Positions 1 to 8,778 of a stretch of DNA of 64,000 nucleotides are shown piece by piece. Source of the stretch: G965279355 sp965279355 (GTDB lineage Bacteria; Pseudomonadota; Alphaproteobacteria; CACIAM-22H2); assembly GCA_965279355.1 (NCBI GenBank), contig OZ257155.1, positions 1,612,001 to 1,676,000 of the forward strand. The letters are read 5' to 3'. The notes under the pieces were generated by a model, which saw nothing but the letters and a program-made list of their open reading frames with translations, made no database searches and was not told where the DNA came from. The translations under genes and the position numbers were made by a program. The first letter of the stretch is position 1, and each line of letters opens with the position of its first letter.

Positions 1-889
1 CGATGCCGGCGGCTTCGTCATAGGCGCGTGAGACGCAGAACGGCATGCAGTGCTCGAAGATCACCCAGTTGCCGTATTTCGGCTTGAGCGCCTTGTACGT
101 TGCGTCGTAGGCCTGCTTGAGCGACTTGCCCGACTTCACCGCCTTCTGCGCCGCCGCGTAAAGCTCCTTCACGAAGCTCTCGGTGCCGGCAATCGCGCGT
201 TCGCAGGCCGCCGGGGTCAGCATCGCATTGCCGCGGCCCGGCACCAGCCGCGCCGGCTTCAGCGCCCGCAGCTTCGCCAGGGTCGCCGGCCATTCCTTGA
301 GATGCGCGTCGCCGCAATAGGGCGTCGCGCCTTCCTCAACGAGATCGCCGGAGAACAGCACCCGTTCCTTGGGCATCCACACGATTGAATCGCCCTTGGT
401 GTGGCCGGCACCGACCGCCTTGATCTGCACCTCGCGCTTGCCCATGAACAGGGTCAGGCCTTGATCGAAAACGAGGTTCGGCCAGGTCAGGCCGGGAATG
501 CTGTCGACGGACTGGAACAGGCGCGGAAAGCGCTGCACCTCGGATTTGTAATCCTGCGCGCCGCGTTCCTGGATCAGATCATAGGTTCCGCGACTGGCGA
601 TGATGTACGGCGCCTTGTAGGCGGCAGCGCCCAGCACTCGCACGGCATGATAGTGCGTCAGCACGACATACTTGATCGGCTTATCAGTCACCTTGCGGAT
701 ATGGCGGATCAGGTCCTTCGCCATCACCGGCGTGGCGCGGGTGTCTATGATCATCACACCGTCATCGCCGATGATGACCCCGGAATTGGGATCGCCCTGG
801 GCCGTCAGGCAGTAGGCGCCATCCGCAAGTTTGGTGAAGACTGTTTTCTTTGCCGCGAGGTCACCCTGGCTGGCGAAGGCCTTGGCCAT
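1..889 (-). CDS. MBL-fold metallohydrolase, C-terminus beyond window
   Basis: About 296 codons are visible; the gene runs off the left edge. The ATG at 889 follows a GGGAGA ribosome-binding site. The fold is recognisable from the early strand MIIDTRAT, the THYHAVR segment where the metal-binding HxHxDH motif should be, and the later SGDLVE strand. The motif is degenerate: two histidines remain but the Asp-His pair is replaced by Val-Arg, so one metal site is probably altered. Similar HYHAxR proteins occur in proteobacteria and are annotated only as MBL-fold hydrolases. No signal peptide is evident. It lies 19 bp downstream of a small unknown gene and probably shares its transcript. The substrate is unknown. 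Confident about the fold, not about any enzymatic activity. Confidence 0.8.
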   Translation of the reverse strand, partial: MAKAFASQGDLAAKKTVFTKLADGAYCLTAQGDPNSGVIIGDDGVMIIDTRATPVMAKDLIRHIRKVTDKPIKYVVLTHYHAVRVLGAAAYKAPYIIASRGTYDLIQERGAQDYKSEVQRFPRLFQSVDSIPGLTWPNLVFDQGLTLFMGKREVQIKAVGAGHTKGDSIVWMPKERVLFSGDLVEEGATPYCGDAHLKEWPATLAKLRALKPARLVPGRGNAMLTPAACERAIAGTESFVKELYAAAQKAVKSGKSLKQAYDATYKALKPKYGNWVIFEHCMPFCVSRAYDEAAGI

Positions 890-908
890 AGTCGTCTCCC
901 ATCAATGC

Positions 909-1301
909 TTATGTGGTTTTGTTTTTCGGACCGACGCTCTTGTAGAGCCAGCGGAGCAGCAGCTTATCATCAAGCGCGAGCGCGCCGCCTTTCCCAAGGT
1001 TGTCATTCATGGCTTCGAGCTTCTTGCGGCTCTTCGCATCGAGGGTGCGGCCTTTCAGCAGCACCTTGAGCATATCAGGATAGTCCGGATCGTCGTATTT
1101 CGGCCGGGCGCCGTCCTCGTCCTGCGGCAGCGGGTCCGGCTCTTCGCCAGGCTTGACGCCCAGCAGTTCGCCCCAGCTCGTCTTCGCCTGCCCCAGCATG
1201 TACTGGGCTTGGCGCGCCGCCGCCACGACTTCACCGTCGTGGCGGCTGCCCAGCATTCCCAGCACTTTGACCAGACGCTTGCGGTCGAGCTTTGCAGCCA
1301 T
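909..1301 (-). CDS. Conserved hypothetical protein, 130 aa
   Basis: A small soluble protein with no signal peptide or membrane segment. The N-terminal stretch (residues about 8-35, with LGMLGSRHDGEVVAAAR) resembles a short helical motif seen at the start of many unrelated alphaproteobacterial hypothetical proteins; the middle is acidic and proline-rich and the end basic. The ATG at 1301 has a good GGAG ribosome-binding site. It sits 48 bp after the Bug-protein gene and 19 bp before the MBL-fold gene on the same strand, so co-transcription is likely. I do not recognise a function. The frame is supported by codon bias like its neighbours and by the ribosome-binding site. Confidence 0.65.
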   Translation of the reverse strand: MAAKLDRKRLVKVLGMLGSRHDGEVVAAARQAQYMLGQAKTSWGELLGVKPGEEPDPLPQDEDGARPKYDDPDYPDMLKVLLKGRTLDAKSRKKLEAMNDNLGKGGALALDDKLLLRWLYKSVGPKNKTT

Positions 1302-1349
1302 CCGTCTCCGATACGACGGATCAGGCCTGCCGTCCAGTCGGGCCCGTGG

Positions 1350-2327
1350 TCAGCGGATGCCGGTCTGGATCTGGCCGAGCTTCACATACTCCGCCCAGGC
1401 CACGACCTCCTTGGCCAGCATCGCCTGCGCCGCCTCGGGCGTGCTGACAAAAGGATCGGCGCCGCCATCCGACAGGAACTTCTTGGTATCGTCCATCGCC
1501 AGCACCTGGTTGAACCAGGCATTGAGCTGGTTGACGATCGGCTTCGGCGTCGCGGCCGGGACGGCCGCAGCCCACCAGCCCATGAGCTCCATATTGAGCC
1601 CGGATTCCTTCATCGTTGGCACGTCGGGCGACGACGCCATGCGGTCCCCCGAGCAGACGGCCAGGATACGCAGCACACCCTTGCGGCGCTCGGCCAGGCC
1701 GACCAGCGGATCGACCATCGCGTAGTCGAGCTGCCCGCCATAAAGATCGTTGAGACCCTCGAAGGCCGACTTGTAGGGCACCAGCACCGCCTGCAAGCCG
1801 CCGACCCGCTTGTACATCTCGCCGGTGATGGTGCCGGTCGTGGAGGACGTGCCGTAGGTCGCCTTGTCGCCCTTCGCACGCACGGCGGCGGTCAGGTCAC
1901 CGATGGTCTGGTGGGGACTTTTGGCCGGAACGACCAGCATGGTCGCCTGCTTGTTGATGGTCGCAACAAGCTGCAAGTCCTTCACGACATCGACCGCCTG
2001 CGGATACAGGTATTTGTTACCCGACAGGCCGCTGCCGGCATGGACCAGCACGGTGTAGCCATTGGGCCGCGACTTGGCGACGTGCTCGGTGGCGATATTG
2101 CCGGTCGCACCCGGCTTGTTCTCCACGAGGATCACAGCACCGGAGGCTTTGCTCACTTTTTCCGCAAAGTAGCGAACGATGGTGTCGGCGCCAGTGCCGA
2201 CGGCATAGCCGGAGACGAAGCGAATCTGGTCGGCAGTGGGATAAGCCTGCGCCCGGGCATCGGCCGCACCGAACGTCGCAAGCGCCAGACCGATGACTGA
2301 AAGGAAAGACCTGTAAATGAAGCTCAC
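1350..2327 (-). CDS. Bug/TctC-family periplasmic solute-binding protein
   Basis: 325 aa, the usual length for the Bug (TctC) family, which captures carboxylates in the periplasm for tripartite tricarboxylate transporters. A Sec signal peptide covers about residues 1-27 (hydrophobic LSVIGLALATFGAADARAQA, cleavage after an Ala-x-Ala). Family features are visible: the early strand IRFVSGYAVGTGADTI, the LVENKPGATGNIA segment and the PDVPTMKESG motif near the C-terminus. No TctA or TctB membrane subunit lies nearby, so it is an orphan receptor; such orphans are common and may share a membrane partner encoded elsewhere. It is divergent from the MmgE/PrpD gene, whose substrate may be the same. Ligand unknown. 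Confidence 0.9.
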   Translation of the reverse strand: MSFIYRSFLSVIGLALATFGAADARAQAYPTADQIRFVSGYAVGTGADTIVRYFAEKVSKASGAVILVENKPGATGNIATEHVAKSRPNGYTVLVHAGSGLSGNKYLYPQAVDVVKDLQLVATINKQATMLVVPAKSPHQTIGDLTAAVRAKGDKATYGTSSTTGTITGEMYKRVGGLQAVLVPYKSAFEGLNDLYGGQLDYAMVDPLVGLAERRKGVLRILAVCSGDRMASSPDVPTMKESGLNMELMGWWAAAVPAATPKPIVNQLNAWFNQVLAMDDTKKFLSDGGADPFVSTPEAAQAMLAKEVVAWAEYVKLGQIQTGIR

Positions 2328-2393
2328 TGCGTTCCTCCTCTTGTCGGTCCGGCTTGCCGGCCCGGCTTGCTTGGGTTTTACAAATTTAAAAAG

Positions 2394-2415
2394 GTGCTAA
2401 AAAGATACCTAGCAC
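2394..2415. promoter_or_regulatory. Inverted repeat GTGCTA-N10-TAGCAC, possible operator
   Basis: A perfect 6-bp dyad with a 10-nt AT-rich spacer lies 20 bp before the MmgE/PrpD start in the 108-bp divergent region. The surrounding GGT...ACC spacing is reminiscent of GntR-type operators, but no regulator is encoded nearby. An AT-rich block (2376-2408) precedes it and may contain the promoter. Function is inferred only. Confidence 0.3.
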
Positions 2416-2435
2416 GCCGTCAAAAGGGAACATCC

Positions 2436-3821
2436 ATGTCGATCACGCGGGACCTCTCAGAAGCCGCCCTGGGCTTCAAATACGACACCATTCCCCCCGA
2501 AGTAACGCATCGGATGAAGCGGCTTATCCTCGACACGCTGGCCTGCGCCATCGGCGCATTCGATGCCGAACCGTGCCGGATCCTGCGTGATGTCGCCCGC
2601 GAACACAGCGGCAAGGGCGAAGCGACCCTGATCGGCGAGAACAGCAAGGTCTCGATGGCGCTCGCCATTTCCGCCAACGAAACCATGGTGCGTTATCTCG
2701 ATTTCAACGACGTGCTCTACTTTCCCAAGAGCCCCGGCAAGATCGGCGGGACCCACCCCAGTGATGCCCTGTCGTCGGCCCTGGCGGTCGGCGAGCGGCA
2801 TCATTCCTCCGGCAAGCAGGTGCTGGAGGCGATGGTCGCGGCGTATGAAACGCTGGGCCGCATGGTCGATGCCATGAAAGAAGGACTGTCGCCCGTCGGT
2901 TTCCACCACGGCACCATCATGCCCTATGCGGGCGCGGTGATCGCCGGCAAGCTCATCGGCCTCAATGCGGAACAGATGACCAATGCGATGGGCATCGGCG
3001 GTTCGGTTGCCGCCGGTCTTGGCGTCAACGACGCCGATGGCGAGGAATTCAACAACACCAAGAATCTCGCTGACGGGCTGATGGCCGAGCGCGGTGTGTT
3101 TGGCGCGTATCTGGCACAGAAGGGTTTCACCGGTCCGGAGCGGGTCATCGAAGGCAATAAGGGGCTCGCCCATTCGATCCTCCACGGCGTCGAGAACTAC
3201 ATCATCAAGCCGCTGCCCAATCAGTATTACCTGATGGGCGCCCGCACGAAGTTCTATCCGACCGAATCCACCAACCAGGGGCACATCTCGGCCACCAGCC
3301 TGCTCACGCAGGAACACGACCTGAAGCCCGAAGATGTCGAGAGCGTTGTGGTGCGTACCGGCAAGCGCGCCGTCAATCACAACGGCGACCCCGCGCGCAA
3401 ATATCCGCACAACAAGGAGTCCGCCGACCACAGCGCGTACTTCATGACGGCGCTGGCCATCGTCAATCGCGGCAAGGTCGTGCCGGCGTCCTTTACCGAC
3501 GACCGATATACCGACCAGACCATCCTGGGTTTGATCGAACGGGTGAGAATGGAACACGGACCCGAATACGACGCGATTGCGCCGGCCGCCGAAGTGACGG
3601 TGAAGACCAAGGACGGCCGCACGCTCAAAAAGCGGGTCGACCATCCGCGCGGCAACGCCGAGAACCGCATGTCGGACGACGACCTGCGCCAGAAGTTCGT
3701 GGATTGCGCCGGCGACCGGATGACCGGGGATCAGATCGACCGCGTCGTCGAGACCTGTTTCGCCCTGGAGACGCTGGAGGAGATCGGCGAACTCATGCCG
3801 CAGCTTGTCGTGCGGCAATAG
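2436..3821 (+). CDS. MmgE/PrpD family protein
   Basis: 461 aa, matching the MmgE/PrpD family, which includes 2-methylcitrate dehydratase and cis-aconitate decarboxylase; many members act on unknown hydroxy-acids. The start at 2436 (MSITRDLSEAALGFKYD) is preceded by AAAAGGGAA at good spacing; the same frame opens upstream at 2367 but that extension lies in the AT-rich promoter region and is lysine-rich. Family landmarks include RLILDTLACAIGA near the N-terminus, a ATLIGENSK turn, GTHPSDALSSALA around residue 105 and GFHHGTIMPYAGA. No other methylcitrate-cycle gene is nearby, so a role in propionate metabolism is not supported. It is divergent from a Bug-type receptor and may process the acid that receptor binds. 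Its end is only 3 bp from the queF end. Confidence 0.85.
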   Translation: MSITRDLSEAALGFKYDTIPPEVTHRMKRLILDTLACAIGAFDAEPCRILRDVAREHSGKGEATLIGENSKVSMALAISANETMVRYLDFNDVLYFPKSPGKIGGTHPSDALSSALAVGERHHSSGKQVLEAMVAAYETLGRMVDAMKEGLSPVGFHHGTIMPYAGAVIAGKLIGLNAEQMTNAMGIGGSVAAGLGVNDADGEEFNNTKNLADGLMAERGVFGAYLAQKGFTGPERVIEGNKGLAHSILHGVENYIIKPLPNQYYLMGARTKFYPTESTNQGHISATSLLTQEHDLKPEDVESVVVRTGKRAVNHNGDPARKYPHNKESADHSAYFMTALAIVNRGKVVPASFTDDRYTDQTILGLIERVRMEHGPEYDAIAPAAEVTVKTKDGRTLKKRVDHPRGNAENRMSDDDLRQKFVDCAGDRMTGDQIDRVVETCFALETLEEIGELMPQLVVRQ

Positions 3822-3824
3822 GCG

Positions 3825-4289
3825 TCAGCGACCGCGATAGGCCGGAACGTCGGGATCGGGCAGCCAGAGACCGGCGGGCGGACGTCCGGTCTGCCAGAAC
3901 ACATCAATGGGGATGCCGCCGCGCGGATACCAGTATCCGGCAATTCGCATCCAGCGGGGCGAGAGCGCCTGCAACAGCCGCTCGCCGATCGACAGCGTGC
4001 AATCCTCGTGGAAGCTGGCCTGGTTGCGGAATGAGCCCAGATAGAGCTTCAGCGACTTGCTCTCCAGCAGCCATTTCCGCGGCGCGTAATCGATGACGAA
4101 ATGCGCGAAGTCAGGCTGTCCCGTCACCGGGCACAGCGTCGTGAATTCCGGACAGGCAAACCGCACGAGATAATTGCGGCGCGGATGCGGATTCGGCACG
4201 CGCTCCAACACTGCCTGGTCGGGGCTTGCCGGCAGGACGGCTTTGCCGCCGAGTTGCGTCAGTCCGAACTTATTTGATATCTTGGCCAT
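3825..4289 (-). CDS. queF: NADPH-dependent preQ0 reductase QueF
   Basis: 154 aa, the short unimodular QueF. It reduces the nitrile of 7-cyano-7-deazaguanine (preQ0) to the amine preQ1, the base later inserted in tRNA. The catalytic cysteine is Cys53 in FTTLCPVTGQPDF, followed by the general acid Asp60. The QueF signature ESKSLKLYL and the downstream HEDC (substrate glutamate) are intact. It is the last gene of the queuosine operon, 10 bp after tgt, so preQ1 synthesis and insertion are coordinated. The preceding preQ0 enzymes (QueC, QueD, QueE) are not in the window. High confidence. Confidence 0.96.
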   Translation of the reverse strand: MAKISNKFGLTQLGGKAVLPASPDQAVLERVPNPHPRRNYLVRFACPEFTTLCPVTGQPDFAHFVIDYAPRKWLLESKSLKLYLGSFRNQASFHEDCTLSIGERLLQALSPRWMRIAGYWYPRGGIPIDVFWQTGRPPAGLWLPDPDVPAYRGR

Positions 4290-4299
4290 AGGTCCTCAC

Positions 4300-5430
4300 T
4301 CAATCGTCTGTCACATCTTCTGATCCGGCCTGACGTCGCTCGAACTCCGCCACGAACGCGGCGAGCGTGCCTGCTTCGATGGCGCCGCGCAGGCCGGACA
4401 TCAGGTCCTGGTAATAGGTGAGATTGTGCTGGGTCAGCAGCATCGCGCCCAGGATCTCGTTTGCCTTGATCAGGTGCTGCAGATAGGCACGCGAATAGTT
4501 GCGACAGGCTGCACAACGGCATTCCGGATCGATCGGCGACGCATCCTCTGTATGGCGCGCATTGCGCATGTTGAGCGGACCGTTGCGCGTGAAGGCCTGC
4601 GCGGTGCGGCCGGAACGCGTCGGCAGGACGCAGTCGAACATGTCGATGCCGCGCACCACCGCATTCACGATATCCGCCGGCTTCCCGACGCCCATCAGAT
4701 AGCGCGGCTTGTCCTGCGGCAGGAACGGCTCGGTGGAAGCCAGCGTGCTCAGCATCAGCTCAGTCCCCTCGCCGACCGCAAGACCACCGACCGCGTATCC
4801 GTCGAAGCCGGTGGCCAGCAGCGCCTTGGCTGATTCCTCGCGCAGCGCCGGATAGATGCCGCCCTGCACGATACCGAACAACCCATAGCCCGGACGTTCG
4901 ACAAAAGCCTGCCGGCCGCGCGCGGCCCAGCGCATCGAGAGGCGCATGGACTCCGCCGCCTGCTGCTCGGTCGCCGGGAACGGCGTGCATTCGTCGAACG
5001 ACATGGTGATCGTCGCATCCAGAAGATTCTGGATTTCGATGGAGCGTTCCGGTGTCAGCAGATGCGAGGAGCCGTCGATATGCGACTGGAAGCGCACACC
5101 TTCTTCATTGAGTTTGCGCAGGGAGGCCAACGACATGACCTGATAGCCGCCTGAGTCGGTAAGGATCGGCTTGGGCCAGTTCATTAATTTGTGCAGGCCC
5201 CCGAGCTTGGCAACACGCTCGGCCGTCGGCCGCAGCATCAGGTGATAGGTGTTGCAGAGCAGGATCTCGGCACCCGTCGCCGCGACATCCTCCGGCGTCA
5301 TCGCCTTGACCGTCGCCGCGGTGCCAACCGGCATGAAAGCGGGCGTCTCGATGGTGCCGTGTGCGGTCGTCACCCGGCCGCGCCGCGCGCGACCATCGCG
5401 TCCCAGCAGATCGAAGCCGAAACCGGTCAT
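4300..5430 (-). CDS. tgt: tRNA-guanine(34) transglycosylase Tgt
   Basis: 376 aa, normal bacterial length. Tgt exchanges guanine 34 in the anticodons of tRNA-Asp, Asn, His and Tyr for preQ1. Visible features are the substrate loop LTDSGGYQVMSL (bacterial consensus DSGGFQ, here Phe replaced by Tyr), the nucleophilic aspartate region GIDMFDCVLPTRSGR, and the zinc site CRCAAC with a histidine about 25 residues on. The start ATG overlaps the queA stop by 4 bp (ATGA), so translation is coupled. It sits between queA and queF in a dedicated queuosine operon. Confidence 0.97.
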   Translation of the reverse strand: MTGFGFDLLGRDGRARRGRVTTAHGTIETPAFMPVGTAATVKAMTPEDVAATGAEILLCNTYHLMLRPTAERVAKLGGLHKLMNWPKPILTDSGGYQVMSLASLRKLNEEGVRFQSHIDGSSHLLTPERSIEIQNLLDATITMSFDECTPFPATEQQAAESMRLSMRWAARGRQAFVERPGYGLFGIVQGGIYPALREESAKALLATGFDGYAVGGLAVGEGTELMLSTLASTEPFLPQDKPRYLMGVGKPADIVNAVVRGIDMFDCVLPTRSGRTAQAFTRNGPLNMRNARHTEDASPIDPECRCAACRNYSRAYLQHLIKANEILGAMLLTQHNLTYYQDLMSGLRGAIEAGTLAAFVAEFERRQAGSEDVTDD

Positions 5431-6461
5431 GCCGCGCCTCCGCGATGCAGCAGACAGGCGTCGCCGTAGGAGTAGAAGCGGTAACGCTCGGCAATCGCAT
5501 GCGCATAGGCGGCTCGCATACGGTCGAGACCGGCGAAGGCCGACACCAGCATGAACAGGGTCGAGCGCGGCAGATGGAAATTGGTCAGCAAGAGATCGAC
5601 TACCTGAAAGGAGAAGCCCGGCGTGATGAAGATATCAGTCTCGCCGGACCACGCTTGTATCCGACCATGCGCGGCGGCAACAGTCTCTAAAGTGCGCAAC
5701 GCTGTCGTGCCGATCGCGACGATCCGCCCCCCAGCCGACCGCGTCCGCTCGATGGCGGCGACGGTCTCCGGACCGATCTCCGCCCATTCCGAGTGCATCA
5801 CATGATCCCTTGTGTCCTCGACCTTCACCGGCAGGAACGTCCCGGCGCCGACATGGAGCGTGACCGCGGCCCGTTCAATCCCGGCCGCCGCCAGCCCGGC
5901 CAGCAGTCCGGGTGTGAAATGAAACCCGGCCGTCGACGCCGCCACGGCGCCCGGGCGCTCGGCCCAGACGGTCTGATAGTCGCTGTCGTCCTGCGCGTCC
6001 GCCGCGCCGCGCCGGATATAGGGCGGCAGCGGCATCTGGCCGTGCCGGTCCAGCATCGCCATCAGCGCGGCGCCCGAGGCGGGGAAGCGCAACGTCACCT
6101 CGCCCGCCTCGCCCTTCTCCGTCACCTCGGCGGCAAAGTCCGGCGCGAAATCGATCCGGTCGCCAGCTTTCAGTTTCTTCGCCGGGCGTGCGAAGGCCCG
6201 CCACTCGGATGCGCTGATAGCCTTGTGCAGCGTCACATCGACGCTGGCGGTGCCGCGCTTGCCCGAGAGCCGCGCCTTGATGACCCGCGTGTCGTTATAG
6301 ATCAGCAGGTCGCCCCGCCGCAGCAGCGAGGGAAGGTCGCTAATCCGGTGATCGCGAAGCCGGGGGCCGACTTCCAGCAGCCGCGCGGATTCACGCGGAC
6401 TAGCGGGATGCTGTGCGATCAGCTCTGGCGGCAGCTCAAAATCGAAATCGGCGACTTTCAT
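5427..6461 (-). CDS. queA: tRNA preQ1(34) S-adenosylmethionine ribosyltransferase-isomerase QueA
   Basis: 344 aa from MKVADFDFELPPELIAQHP, the near-invariant QueA N-terminus; a five-codon upstream extension in frame is rejected because the ATG at 6461 overlaps the queG stop as ATGA. QueA transfers and isomerises the ribosyl of S-adenosylmethionine onto preQ1 in tRNA, giving epoxyqueuosine. The family core is complete, including LLLTNFHLPRSTLFMLVSAF near residue 300 and the C-terminal YRFYSYGDACLL. Coupled by 4-bp overlaps to queG upstream and tgt downstream. Confidence 0.97.
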   Translation of the reverse strand: MKVADFDFELPPELIAQHPASPRESARLLEVGPRLRDHRISDLPSLLRRGDLLIYNDTRVIKARLSGKRGTASVDVTLHKAISASEWRAFARPAKKLKAGDRIDFAPDFAAEVTEKGEAGEVTLRFPASGAALMAMLDRHGQMPLPPYIRRGAADAQDDSDYQTVWAERPGAVAASTAGFHFTPGLLAGLAAAGIERAAVTLHVGAGTFLPVKVEDTRDHVMHSEWAEIGPETVAAIERTRSAGGRIVAIGTTALRTLETVAAAHGRIQAWSGETDIFITPGFSFQVVDLLLTNFHLPRSTLFMLVSAFAGLDRMRAAYAHAIAERYRFYSYGDACLLHRGGAA

Positions 6462-7573
6462 GGCGCGGGTGACCACTCCGCGCGAACCTCGGCATCACTC
6501 TCCTGTGCCGTGCGGGCCGACGCAAGCGCGGCAAACTCCGGCACCGGCAGCAGCCGCGACAGCGCCCAGATCGCGGCACCCCGCACCAGCGGCGATGCAT
6601 CGTCCAGCCGCGCCCGCGCCGTTTCGATCAGTGACGGATCGCCGCTGTTGCCGATGGCGATCATCACATTGCGCAGAACGCGGTCGCGACCGGTTCGCTT
6701 GACGGGAGAACCGGCGAATTTGAGACGGAACGCCGCATCGTCCAACGCCGCAAGTTCGGCCAGCGCCATGCTGTCGAGATCGCGCCGCATGGCAAAGTCT
6801 TCATGCGGGGTCGCCGTGGCAAACTTGTTCCACGGACACACGGCAAGACAATCGTCGCAGCCATAGATGCGGTTGCCCATGGCGGCGCGCAGATCGCGCG
6901 CGATGGGGCCCTTGTGCTCGATGGTGAGATAGGAAATGCAGCGCCGCGCGTCTAGACGGTACGGTCCGGGAAACGCGTTGGTCGGGCAGACATCGAGGCA
7001 GCGGCGGCACTCGCCGCAATGATCCGCTTCACGCGTATCCGGCTCAAGCTCCAGCGCCGTCAGAACCTCGCCCAGGAACAGCCAGGAGCCGTGCTGGCGC
7101 GAAACGAGATTGGTGTGCTTGCCCTGCCAGCCGAGCGCCGCCGACTGCGCCAGGTGCTTTTCCATCAGCGGCGCGGTGTCGACGAACAGCTTCACCTCGG
7201 CCTTGAATGTCTCGTTCACCCAGCGCGCCAGCACCCGCAGCTTTTTCTTCAGCACGTCGTGATAGTCGCGGCCATGGGCATAGACGCTCACCGTCGCGCG
7301 ATCCCGCTGCTGGAGGCTCACCAGCGGATCGTGGTCGGGACCATAGTTGAGACCGACAACGATGGCCGTGCGCGCCTCCGGCCACAGGACAGCTGGATCG
7401 GTCCGTCGCTCCGCCGTCTCCGCCATCCAGCCCATGTCGCCATGCAGGCCCTGGGCGATGAAATCCGCGAGATAGCCGCGCGCCGCTGCACTGGTCTCCG
7501 CGCGCGCGAAACCGACGGCGTCGAAGCCGAGTTCAAGCGCCTTGTCGCGGATCTGCTCACGGACGGTGGTCAT
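6458..7573 (-). CDS. queG: Epoxyqueuosine reductase QueG
   Basis: 371 aa. QueG reduces epoxyqueuosine to queuosine in tRNA, using cobalamin and two 4Fe-4S clusters. Two ferredoxin-like motifs are visible: CGECRRCLDVCPTNAF and CDDCLAVCPWNKF. The N-terminal half contains the conserved VGLNYGPDHDP and the following tyrosine- and histidine-rich segment YAHGRDYHDVLKKKL typical of the catalytic domain; HEAT-like repeats form the last 80 residues. It is the first gene of the operon; the 158 bp between it and the divergent sugar-phosphate transferase should carry the promoter. The organism therefore needs cobalamin for this step unless QueH is present elsewhere. Confidence 0.96.
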   Translation of the reverse strand: MTTVREQIRDKALELGFDAVGFARAETSAAARGYLADFIAQGLHGDMGWMAETAERRTDPAVLWPEARTAIVVGLNYGPDHDPLVSLQQRDRATVSVYAHGRDYHDVLKKKLRVLARWVNETFKAEVKLFVDTAPLMEKHLAQSAALGWQGKHTNLVSRQHGSWLFLGEVLTALELEPDTREADHCGECRRCLDVCPTNAFPGPYRLDARRCISYLTIEHKGPIARDLRAAMGNRIYGCDDCLAVCPWNKFATATPHEDFAMRRDLDSMALAELAALDDAAFRLKFAGSPVKRTGRDRVLRNVMIAIGNSGDPSLIETARARLDDASPLVRGAAIWALSRLLPVPEFAALASARTAQESDAEVRAEWSPAP

Positions 7574-7731
7574 GGCGGGCGCACCGTATCAGCCTCGCGC
7601 GGCTGGACAACTTGTATTCAAGACCGCCAGATATCTTCTGATATCAATAGCTTGGGTGCGCTGCCCGCCGCGTCTCAACCCGGCATCTTTAGGCTGGCCC
7701 CCGGAGGCCGGCCACAGTAACACTGCCGCGC

Positions 7732-8778
7732 ATGCCAACGGCGGTCCTCATCGCGATTCTCGTCTATTCGGCCACCGCCGCGGCGGTCGCCGCGGCCATT
7801 GCTTTTGGCATCGCGCGCTGGCGCCTCCTGATCGACCTGCCTAATGGGCGCTCTTCGCACACCGCGCCGACACCGCGCGGCGGCGGCCTTGGCATTCTGA
7901 TCGCCTCGGCGATCGGGCTGCTCGGTCTTGCGTTCAACGGTCATCCGGGACTGATCGGTGATCCCGTCTTCATCGGCGTCCTTGCCGGCACGGTGATTGC
8001 GGCCCTGGCAGGGCTTGCCGACGATATCCGGGCACTCTCCTACACGCTGAAGATGGGCGCGCAAATCGTCGCGGCCGGCATCGCGGTTGCCTGCGGGCTC
8101 ACCTTCGAGAACCTCTATATCCCGGGCATCGGACCGGTGGCGCTGGGCTGGTTCGGACCGGTCCTGACACTGGTTTGGCTGATCGGCCTGACCAACGCCT
8201 ACAATTTCATGGACGGCATCGACGGGCTTGCGGCAGGAACCGCGGTCATCGCCGGCGTCTTCCTGACAATTGCGGCGATCGCGCTGCGCGCCATCGATGA
8301 ATCCGTGATCGCCACAACGATTGCCGCCGCCAGCTTCGGCTTCCTCCTGCTGAACCTGCCGCCGGCGCGCATCTTCATGGGCGACGTCGGCAGCCAGCTT
8401 CTGGGATTTGCGTTTGCCGGGCTCGGCGTGCTGGTCGCGCGGCGCGATCCGTCCGGAACGCTCATCTATATCGTCCCGCTCCTGCTCTTCCATTTCCTCT
8501 TCGATACGATCTTCACGGCAATCCGCCGCTGGCGCCGCGGCGAGCCGGTGACGCAGGCGCACCGCACGCATCTCTACCAGCGGCTGACCCATTCGGGCGT
8601 CGGTCATGGCGGAACCACGGCCCTGCTCTGCGCCATGGGGGCGATGCAGGGCGCAGGCGTCCTCTGGATGATCAACGCGCCGGAGCCGATGCGGCTGTGG
8701 GCGCTGGCGGCCGCGCTGGCGCTGCAGATCGTCTATGCGACCGCCGTCAGCCGCCGCGTCCAGGCTCAGGTGCTGTAA
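7732..8778 (+). CDS. Polyprenyl-phosphate N-acetylhexosamine-1-phosphate transferase (MraY/WecA family)
   Basis: 348 aa integral membrane protein with about 10-11 hydrophobic segments. The family moves a sugar 1-phosphate from a UDP-sugar to undecaprenyl phosphate, the first step of O-antigen, capsule or similar glycan assembly. Diagnostic motifs are present in order: GRSSHTAPTPRGGG (cytoplasmic loop 1), LADDIRAL (Mg-binding aspartates), NAYNFMDGIDGLA, IFMGDVGSQLLGF and the histidine motif HRTHLYQR. MraY itself belongs in the mur cluster, so this is a WecA/WbpL-like paralogue. It stands alone, divergent from queG, and its last 32 bp overlap the end of the convergent TRAP permease gene. No other glycan gene is nearby. 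Confidence 0.9.
   Translation: MPTAVLIAILVYSATAAAVAAAIAFGIARWRLLIDLPNGRSSHTAPTPRGGGLGILIASAIGLLGLAFNGHPGLIGDPVFIGVLAGTVIAALAGLADDIRALSYTLKMGAQIVAAGIAVACGLTFENLYIPGIGPVALGWFGPVLTLVWLIGLTNAYNFMDGIDGLAAGTAVIAGVFLTIAAIALRAIDESVIATTIAAASFGFLLLNLPPARIFMGDVGSQLLGFAFAGLGVLVARRDPSGTLIYIVPLLLFHFLFDTIFTAIRRWRRGEPVTQAHRTHLYQRLTHSGVGHGGTTALLCAMGAMQGAGVLWMINAPEPMRLWALAAALALQIVYATAVSRRVQAQVL

Noticed and set aside
831..2300. A 489-codon plus-strand frame
   Set aside because: Antisense to the Bug receptor and its neighbours; no recognisable domain and His/Arg-rich composition.
2457..3818. A 453-codon minus-strand frame
   Set aside because: Complement of the MmgE/PrpD gene, which has conserved family motifs and a ribosome-binding site.
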